Of a DNA stretch of 21,925 nt, positions 17,237-21,925 are shown one piece after another. Every line of letters starts with the position of its first letter. Positions within the stretch are counted from its first letter, which is position 1. This DNA is from Chara braunii (taxonomy: Eukaryota; Streptophyta; Charophyceae; Charales; Characeae): positions 711,121 through 733,045 of the forward strand of contig BFEA01000369.1 in assembly GCA_003427395.1 (NCBI GenBank), written 5' to 3'. A program made the position numbers and the translations under genes. The notes under the pieces are model-generated. The model was given only the letters and a program-made list of their open reading frames with translations. It made no database searches and was not told the origin of the DNA.

Positions 17237-17250
17237 TAAGCTGGATCTTT

Positions 17251-17325
17251 CGTAGCCGGCAAGATTTTAACTCTCGACCTATCGCGCAGTAGATGTGTGT
17301 ATCCATTAGACGAGAATAGGCGGAA
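17251..17325 (-). tRNA. Degenerate tRNA-like sequence
   Basis: The minus strand has an A-box-like TCGTCTAATGGATA (as in some Arg tRNAs), and about 41 nt later a decayed B box (AGTTAAAATCT). The arms pair poorly and the acceptor stem is absent. Probably a tRNA pseudogene or SINE relic. Confidence 0.3.
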
Positions 17326-17468
17326 GAGGGAAGCAGAGGAGAGGGAGGTGAGAGAGAGGAGAGGGAGATGAAAGCGTCATCGCGGCGTATAAAGCCGGTC
17401 ATTCTCGCTGCCCCGTCATAGGAAACGAGGTGACGGGAGAGAGCGCTTACCTACTCACGTCGATCAAG

Positions 17469-17790
17469 GCTGGGTACAAGGAGAGTGGTTACGGCGGGGC
17501 TAGTTACGACGCTGGTTACGAGGAGCCTGCTCATGAGGAGGCTGGTCACTAGGAGGCTGGTTAAAGAGGCGGCTGGTTACGAGCCCGGTTACGAGGCAGG
17601 TTAAGAGGCCGGTTACGAGGCAGGGTACAATCGAGGGACAATTATGGCAAATGTTGGAGGCTGACGAGGATCTCGATGAAAACTCTTCCACATGAGACTC
17701 CATTAACCTGGTTACAAGGCTGGTTCCGACGCTGGTTCCACGGCAAGTTATAATTAAGAGGCACTTCTTAAAAAACATTGAGGATGGCTA
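17469..17790. repeat. GGTTAC-rich degenerate short tandem repeat
   Basis: The unit approximates GGTTACGAGGCT (11-12 bp) and recurs with much variation. In one plus frame (17469-17549) it reads Gly-Tyr-rich (AGYKESGYGGASYDAGYEEP) before a TAG at 17550. This could be a relic of a Gly/Tyr-repeat coding region or merely the repeat's translation. No gene is called. Confidence 0.6.
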
Positions 17791-17791
17791 C

Positions 17792-18285
17792 GATCCTCCA
17801 TTATACCCCCAACAAATTTCGTCCACCTGAAACTGGTTACAAGGCTTTGGTTATCACGCTGGTTACCACGCTGGTTACCACGCTGGTCACGATCAACAGA
17901 CCTGATTAATGCCGAGGGCCGATAATGATCCTCCATTTTAGCGCCAGCAAATTTCTTGCACATGAGGTTACACGACGCTGTTTCGACGCTGGTTACGAGG
18001 CTGGTTACAACAATGGTTGCCACGCGCTGGTTACCACGCTGGTCACGATGAAAGAACCTGATTAATGCTGACGGCCGACAATTAATGATCCTCCAATTAA
18101 GCGCCAGCAAATTTCTTGCACATGAGATTACACGACGCTGTTTCCACGCTGGTTACGAGGCTGGTTACAACAATGGTTATCATGCTGGTTACCACGCTAG
18201 TTATGATCAACAGACCTGCTTCCTGCTGGGTGCCGATAGTGATCCTCCACTTTAGCGCCATCGAATTTCTTGCACATCTAGGATC
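17792..18285. repeat. Tandem repeat, about 135-160 bp unit
   Basis: Units begin GATCCTCCA at 17792, 17927, 18087 and 18241 (lengths 135, 160 and 154, then partial). Each has a segment similar to TTTAGCGCCAGCAAATTTCTTG, then ACACGACGCTGTTT, then several GGTTACCACGCT motifs. It is a minisatellite whose unit contains the GGTTAC repeat. Minus-strand frames running through it are repeat translations. Confidence 0.85.
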
Positions 18286-18305
18286 GCTACTTGAATTAAA
18301 CGATA

Positions 18306-18351
18306 GTGTTATCATCATCATCATCCATCATCATCATGATCGTGATCATCA

Positions 18352-18386
<35 letters not shown>

Positions 18387-18395
18387 CCCAACATC
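18306..18395. repeat. (ATC)n microsatellite
   Basis: Imperfect ATC/CAT tandem units with one GATCGTGATC interruption. Confidence 0.9.
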
Positions 18396-18704
18396 CACCA
18401 TCATCCACTACAACGCCAACTTACAGCGATGTTTCCTCGGAAGGACTGCAGAACGGTGGTTAGGAGGCGAGCTCCATGGCTACCGCCTTCACCCCAAGAG
18501 AACGTGCCGTCATTATCGCTGTATCTGGACCGACAGCTCGACCAAGTGCATGAAATTCAGAGACCCTTCTCTGGTTAATTTATTTAATGCTGGAGGATGA
18601 TTAAGATCTTCCCTTGTTGTAAAATAAAATAAAAACCTTGATTGCATCAATAAAATTCTTCTATCTGAGATTATGCATGAATCCGTAAGCTGAGAAGCAT
18701 GCTG

Positions 18705-18854
18705 GGGCTATGGCTACCGTCTTTCGCCGAATAGAACGCACTGTGATTACGGGTGCTGTATTTGGGGCAACTTCCAGTCTATATACAATGCTAAATAAAG
18801 CCGTTATGGCTGTTCATAGGATGCTCGCTACCGCTAAACAGGTAGCCATAGCCC
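18705..18854. repeat. Fold-back element, copy 1
   Basis: The perfect 14-bp inverted ends GGGCTATGGCTACC (18705-18718) and GGTAGCCATAGCCC (18841-18854) enclose 122 bp. Inside are the family motifs GCCGAATAGAACGCAC and GCTGTATTTGGGGC. No ORF is present. It resembles a MITE or fold-back repeat. Confidence 0.7.
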
Positions 18855-18879
18855 GCAGACGACGAGGAGCCTGTGCCGG

Positions 18880-19010
18880 CTGTGGCTACCATCTTCCCCC
18901 GAGTGGAACGCACAGACATTAAAGCTGCTGTATTTGGGGCCACTTTCAGTCTAGATACAGCGCTAATGATCGTACATACGTTCTACTCGGGAGAAGACGG
19001 CACGCTGCGC
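18880..19010. repeat. Fold-back element, copy 2
   Basis: The arms 18889-18910 and 18979-19000 are inverted repeats matching at 19 of 22 positions (CCATCTTCCCCCGAGTGGAACG against its partner). An inner pair, GCTGTAT/ATACAGC, lies between them. It shares GGCTRTGGCTACC and the centre TTCAGTCTAGATACAG with copies 1 and 3. Confidence 0.7.
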
Positions 19011-19234
19011 AGCCCTTATACCGAGACGGCACAAGTAACGGACGCAAAGGGGCATTCCGTCAACAGCAAAAGTTTTCTAAAAAATGTGGAATCCACCGCC
19101 CTCCACCCCGAAAGGACCCATACCCTGCGCGTCCAGGGCAAGTTCTTTTTCTAAAATCTCAGATTTTTCATTTTTCTCATAACTGCGAAATGCCCACATA
19201 ATAATATCATTAAGGGGCTAACCAGTACCGCATT

Positions 19235-19325
19235 CACCGGAATAGAACGCCCGGCCATTATAGTTGTTATTGATGCAATTTTCAGTCTAGATACAGGTAT
19301 AATGACCGGGCGTTCTTTTCGGGTG
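19235..19325. repeat. Fold-back element, copy 3 (91 bp, MITE-like)
   Basis: The 28-bp terminal inverted repeats (19235-19262 and 19298-19325) match at 25 of 28 positions. They contain GAATAGAACGCCCGG and CCGGGCGTTCTTTTC. The 35-bp centre includes TTCAGTCTAGATACAGG, shared with copy 2. This is the most compact member of the family. Confidence 0.75.
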
Positions 19326-19454
19326 CAGAAGCGTAGGCTGCACGTTCCAAGCGCCCTACGCGCGGGAGTGGAACTTAGCGACGACCGCAGGAGAGTTGAA
19401 GAGGTATCAGCCTGCTCGACTGAAGGGCCAGGATTTGGCTTGCCCTCGCGTGCC

Positions 19455-19590
19455 AAGAGGTGAAACAGACATAAAGACATACAGACACACAGACACACAG
19501 GCACATAGACAGAGTGACAGGCAAAGACACAAACGGAATAGACAGGCGGAGATCCGCAGACAGGCAGAATAGACAGACAGCGGTCGTGTT
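19455..19590. repeat. CAGACA-type degenerate microsatellite
   Basis: Degenerate ACAGACA and AGACAC units, similar in composition to the array at 16422-16790. Confidence 0.75.
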
Positions 19591-19828
19591 CTTGTGAGCA
19601 TGTGTGTACACTGCGTGTGCCCTCTGTGTGTCTCAATGGGTGTGTCCATAGTTGTGCCAGTGCGTGTGCGCGTGCGTGGGTGTGGTTTATGTTCACGGTG
19701 CGAATGGGCTGTGGGTGGGTGGGTGGGTGCGTCCATGTATGCGTGCGTGTGGGTGTGTGCGTGTGTGCGCGTGTGGTTGTGTGTGTGTTCTCATGTTCCC
19801 TACACAACTCCAAAGAATGCCTGTGGCA
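19590..19828. repeat. GT/GTGC-rich microsatellite
   Basis: Irregular GTGTGTGC and GGGTGGGTG runs. The Cys/Val-rich plus frames across this region are repeat translations. Confidence 0.8.
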
Positions 19829-19862
19829 GACTGTTTCGTCGGATTTTCACCACTCATCAGGT
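19829..19862 (-). ncRNA. Hammerhead ribozyme relic, copy 1 (cleavage side missing)
   Basis: The minus strand keeps CTGATGA, a stem II region and CGAAACAGTC. The 5' side that should carry stem I and the cleavage triplet is replaced by CACCC/CA microsatellite. Stem II has a U-A pair at the position that is a C.A mismatch in copies 2 and 3. It should be inactive. Confidence 0.6.
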
Positions 19863-19963
19863 GGGTGGGTGTGTGAGCGCGCGCGTGCATGCGTGCGTGT
19901 GTGCGTGCGTGCGTGCGTGTGTTGTGATATTTGCTATACACTCAAAAAAAGCATGACTGTGCC

Positions 19964-20017
19964 GGACTGTTTCGTCGCACTTTCACCGGCTCATCAGGAG
20001 GTTGAACCCCGACAGTC
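19964..20017 (-). ncRNA. Hammerhead ribozyme, type III topology, core intact (copy 2)
   Basis: Read 5'-3' on the minus strand: GACTGTC (stem III 5' strand plus the GUC cleavage triplet, cut expected after complement of 20011), GGGG/CCTC stem I with a five-base loop, CTGATGA core, stem II GCCG/CGAC with a nine-base loop, GAAA core, then CAGTC closing stem III. Stem III is 6 bp (GACTGT/ACAGTC). All conserved core bases (CUGAUGA, GAAA, U16.1, H17 = C, G10.1-C11.1) are present. Stem II has one C.A mismatch, and stem I has one G.U pair and is short. Self-cleavage of RNA is the known function of this motif; activity here is inferred. Flanked by GT/CA repeats and part of a 107-bp tandem unit. Confidence 0.82.
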
Positions 20018-20070
20018 TGTGTGTGTGTGAGTGATATTTGCTATACACTCAAAAAAAGCATGACTGTGTC

Positions 20071-20123
20071 GGACTGTTTCGTCGCACTCTCACCGGCTCA
20101 TACGGAGGTTGAACCCCGACAGT
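20071..20123 (-). ncRNA. Hammerhead ribozyme relic, copy 3 (core mutated)
   Basis: Nearly identical to copy 2, including GACGAAACAGTCC, the GGGG/CCTC stem I and ACTGTC. However, the CTGATGA core reads CGTATGA, so two essential core bases (U4 and G5) are changed. It should be inactive. Confidence 0.75.
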
Positions 20124-20141
20124 GTGTGTGTGTGTGTGTGC

Positions 20142-20206
<65 letters not shown>
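20124..20206. repeat. (GT)n-(GA)n microsatellite
   Basis: A GT run (20122-20161) passes directly into a GA run (20162-20204). Confidence 0.95.
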
Positions 20207-20209
<3 letters not shown>

Positions 20210-20750
20210 GTGCACGCGAGCATCCGTATGGGTCCGCGTCTGTTCGTGGTCGTAAGTGTACGCGGGCGGACGGAGGGTCAGGTGGAGGTCGATAGGACGA
20301 GAGAGGGGGGAATGCGAGGAGGGAGGGAGGGCCAGGGGGCCACCAACGCGTCAGCATGAGTGGAGGTGAAAAATCCGTCGAACGAACATTAGCCCAATCT
20401 CACACATGCCGTACAATCCTCTCCTACGACTCTATTTTTGCTATCTCTACTCACCATCAGCCCGTCGACTCATCTTCATGCCCCAATAGCACGCGTGCTC
20501 AGTGTAAGGAACGTCATTCTTTCCGCCGGTCCCCCTCTCTTGCCCTCGACCTCCCCATGAGGGAGCGCGAGATTCAGTATCCAATCGCCATTGCATCCAG
20601 ATTCGGTGCAACGGGCGGAGAGGAGTACCCGGCGGGCCATGCCCCACTAGGAGGAGAATAGCCTACTACAGAGGACCAACGGCTCGCTGCCATTCTATCT
20701 GAAAATCTCACGGTCACACTGTGACCAAGGTGAAAAAAACTCGAAACTGT
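20207..20750. other. Unique stretch, no gene recognised; 15-bp palindrome
   Basis: A 101-codon plus frame (20356-20661) has no recognisable domain, and overlapping minus frames are similar in length. The palindrome GGTCACACTGTGACC lies at 20712-20726. Nothing else is visible. Confidence 0.4.
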
Positions 20751-20751
20751 T

Positions 20752-20800
20752 CTACCCCTGCTATCATCCTCCCCCGAGCATAACGCATATGCGTTGTATT
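20752..20800. repeat. Fold-back family member, copy 4 (minimal)
   Basis: GCTATCATCCTCCCCCGAGC resembles the left arm of copy 2, and the centre is the perfect palindrome AACGCATATGCGTT (about 20782-20795). The interior of the longer copies is missing. Confidence 0.5.
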
Positions 20801-20863
20801 CGAGTTTTCTGAAAGAACTGTTTTTCCTCAAATTAGTTCCTGCTTTTCAAATCGGACATTTCG

Positions 20864-20887
20864 AATACAGCGCCTGTGCGCTGTATT
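20864..20887. repeat. Perfect 10-bp hairpin (fold-back family)
   Basis: AATACAGCGC (20864-20873) and GCGCTGTATT (20878-20887) are exact inverted arms around CTGT. The GCTGTATTTGG motif is shared with the centre of copies 1 and 2. Confidence 0.7.
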
Positions 20888-20913
20888 TGGCTAACAAGCA
20901 GACGCCTTCTAAT

Positions 20914-21003
20914 CAAATTTACAAAAAAGACGACTGTTTTACTCGAATAGAACTCTCTCAAATTTAGAAAAAAGACGACTGTTTTACTCGAATAGAACTC
21001 TCT
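20914..21003. repeat. 45-bp direct tandem repeat
   Basis: Units 20914-20958 and 20959-21003 are identical except for one C/G difference. Each contains AAGACGACTG and CTCGAATAGAAC; the latter is the fold-back family motif. Confidence 0.92.
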
Positions 21004-21033
21004 TTTTTTCTTTTTTCTTTTTTGACGTCAGTG

Positions 21034-21035
<2 letters not shown>

Positions 21036-21128
<93 letters not shown>

Positions 21129-21150
21129 TGTGTGTGTGTGTGTGTGCGGG
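21036..21150. repeat. (TC)n, poly-T and (TG)n microsatellite block
   Basis: A long TC run (21036-21100) is followed by a T run (21100-21126) and TG units (21128-21148). Confidence 0.95.
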
Positions 21151-21635
21151 CGTGTGTGTTTGCGAGCGCGCGGGCACGTGTGGCCTGCTCTCTGCTTGGG
21201 TGTCCCCCACCAGTCCGATTTGATGTACAAGTCATACCATGTGAGAATGACAGTCAGATGTCACACTATCCAGATACCTGATGGGTTTATCTTCTTTATC
21301 CTTCTTATTTTAGCTCGATTTTTTATGGCTGCAATAACCCATGCCATATGGCTCGTGGAAAACCTGAGGGCCGACCTGGCCGCCCTCAGCCAGGCCAAAA
21401 AACGAGGTAAGGGACCCCACACAGGGATTCAGGGCCTGGGCGTGCTACAGTTGACTTTTGTCAACTGTCGCGAACCCAACGGTCAAAGTCCAAAAGTACC
21501 CAGTCCAGGCCACGGGTCAAGCACACACACTTGTTTGTATGCAGGCACCCAGACAGCATCAAGTCCAAGGGGGAACTCTGCAACTGTACAATCCAGGCCT
21601 TCCACTGTGATCAATCTGGACGACTGAGGGGTGGA
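21151..21635 (+). other. Unique stretch with weak exon-like segment; no gene recognised
   Basis: A plus frame runs through the microsatellite to TGA 21625. Its downstream part includes a short hydrophobic run (FIFFILLILARFFMAAI) and LVENLRADLAALSQAKKR, followed directly by AG|GTAAGG at about 21406, a fair splice donor. No family is recognised. The segment could be an exon fragment or chance. Confidence 0.2.
21447..21468. repeat. Perfect 9-bp hairpin with TTTT loop
   Basis: ACAGTTGAC (21447-21455) and GTCAACTGT (21460-21468) are exact inverted arms. It resembles a bacterial terminator in form only. Confidence 0.75.
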
Positions 21636-21637
21636 GA

Positions 21638-21686
21638 CTCGAGGCCAGAGAGCCTCGTCAAACACTACTGAAAGTCTGGCCTCGAG
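21638..21686. repeat. 12-bp inverted repeat with 25-nt spacer
   Basis: CTCGAGGCCAGA (21638-21649) and TCTGGCCTCGAG (21675-21686) are exact reverse complements. Confidence 0.8.
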
Positions 21687-21841
21687 GTGGTCAGCATTCA
21701 GTCTGGCTATGCTGGTTCAACGTTGGCTTGACTTTGACTTGACGCTGGAATTATGCTAGTGCGACGCTGGCTGTGCATCAGAGCTGCGGACGATGACACG
21801 AGGGAGAGGCGACGCTGGCATTGTGCGCCAGGCATGCTGAT

Positions 21842-21904
21842 GTGGCGCTGCCTCTGGTATAAGTGGCGCTGCCTCTGGTATAAGTGGCGCTGCCTGTGGT
21901 CTAT
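21842..21904. repeat. 21-bp tandem repeat, three units
   Basis: The units GTGGCGCTGCCTCTGGTATAA at 21842 and 21863 are identical, and the third (21884) is slightly diverged. Related pieces (ATGCTGATGTGGCGCT) flank them at about 21836 and at the window end, so the array may continue beyond the window. Confidence 0.88.
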
Positions 21905-21925
21905 GTGGCATGCTGATGTGGCGCT

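Larger units (their letters stand above)
19926..20123. repeat. Tandem repeat, 107-bp unit carrying the hammerhead motif
   Basis: Two near-identical units each comprise GATATTTGCTATACACTC, an A7 run, GCATGACTGTG, the ribozyme sequence, and a GT microsatellite tail. The offset between ribozyme starts is 107 bp (19964 to 20071). A third, diverged copy lies 135 bp upstream. On the ribozyme strand each unit reads CA-repeat, ribozyme, T7 run, and about 25 nt. Confidence 0.9.

Noticed and set aside
17792-18285. CRISPR-like array
   Set aside because: The units are contiguous minisatellite repeats without unique spacers, in eukaryotic DNA.
19594-20030. Cys/Val-rich plus frames of 120-142 codons
   Set aside because: They come from GT/GTGC repeats; the real signal here is the ribozyme on the other strand.
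21447-21468. Rho-independent terminator
   Set aside because: The hairpin form fits, but there is no T tail and the window is clearly eukaryotic.

Overview
The window is repeat-dominated eukaryotic nuclear DNA. No intact protein-coding gene can be supported. It holds two decayed Ty3/gypsy-type LTR retrotransposons in opposite orientations, several families of palindromic short repeats, tRNA-like Pol III relics, many microsatellites, and a short tandem array of hammerhead ribozyme sequences. The initiator-methionine tRNA primer sites, the chromodomain integrase, the plant-like hammerhead topology and the CHG/CpG-type decay all suggest the green-plant lineage. The minus-strand Gag reminds me of retroelement Gags from the charophyte alga Chara. 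That assignment is inference from memory and was not checked by any search.

Left part (1-5915). Positions 1-1050 are microsatellites with two weak exon-like segments that end in splice-donor matches. A minus-strand tRNA-like Pol III unit lies at 1318-1405. From about 5410 down to 2375 runs a 5' fragment of element A on the minus strand: an 11-nt primer-binding site, a leader of about 1.26 kb, and a broken gag. It ends at a 26-bp palindrome.

Centre (5916-16003). Element B is a full-length chromovirus on the plus strand, 10,078 bp long. It has two 310-bp LTRs, 11-bp terminal inverted repeats and a 5-bp target duplication (GCCAA). The order is LTR, primer-binding site, a leader of about 1.95 kb with three copies of a hairpin repeat, gag, protease, reverse transcriptase, RNase H, integrase, chromodomain, a 3' region of about 1.1 kb, and LTR. 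Gag and pol carry nine in-frame TAG stops, one TGA and no TAA, at least three frame changes, and a changed catalytic Asp in the reverse transcriptase. The LTRs differ at 17 of 310 positions. Eleven of the 13 transitions fall in CHG or CG contexts.

Right part (16004-21925). This is non-coding: a tetranucleotide array, a hairpin with two competing folds, a tRNA-like relic, a GGTTAC-rich tandem repeat of about 135-160 bp, and a family of fold-back elements (18705-19325, with relatives at 16966 and 20752-21003). Within GT microsatellites at 19829-20123 there are three copies of a minus-strand hammerhead motif. The middle copy (19964-20017) keeps every core nucleotide and a GUC cleavage triplet in type III topology. 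This ribozyme array is the most interesting object in the window.
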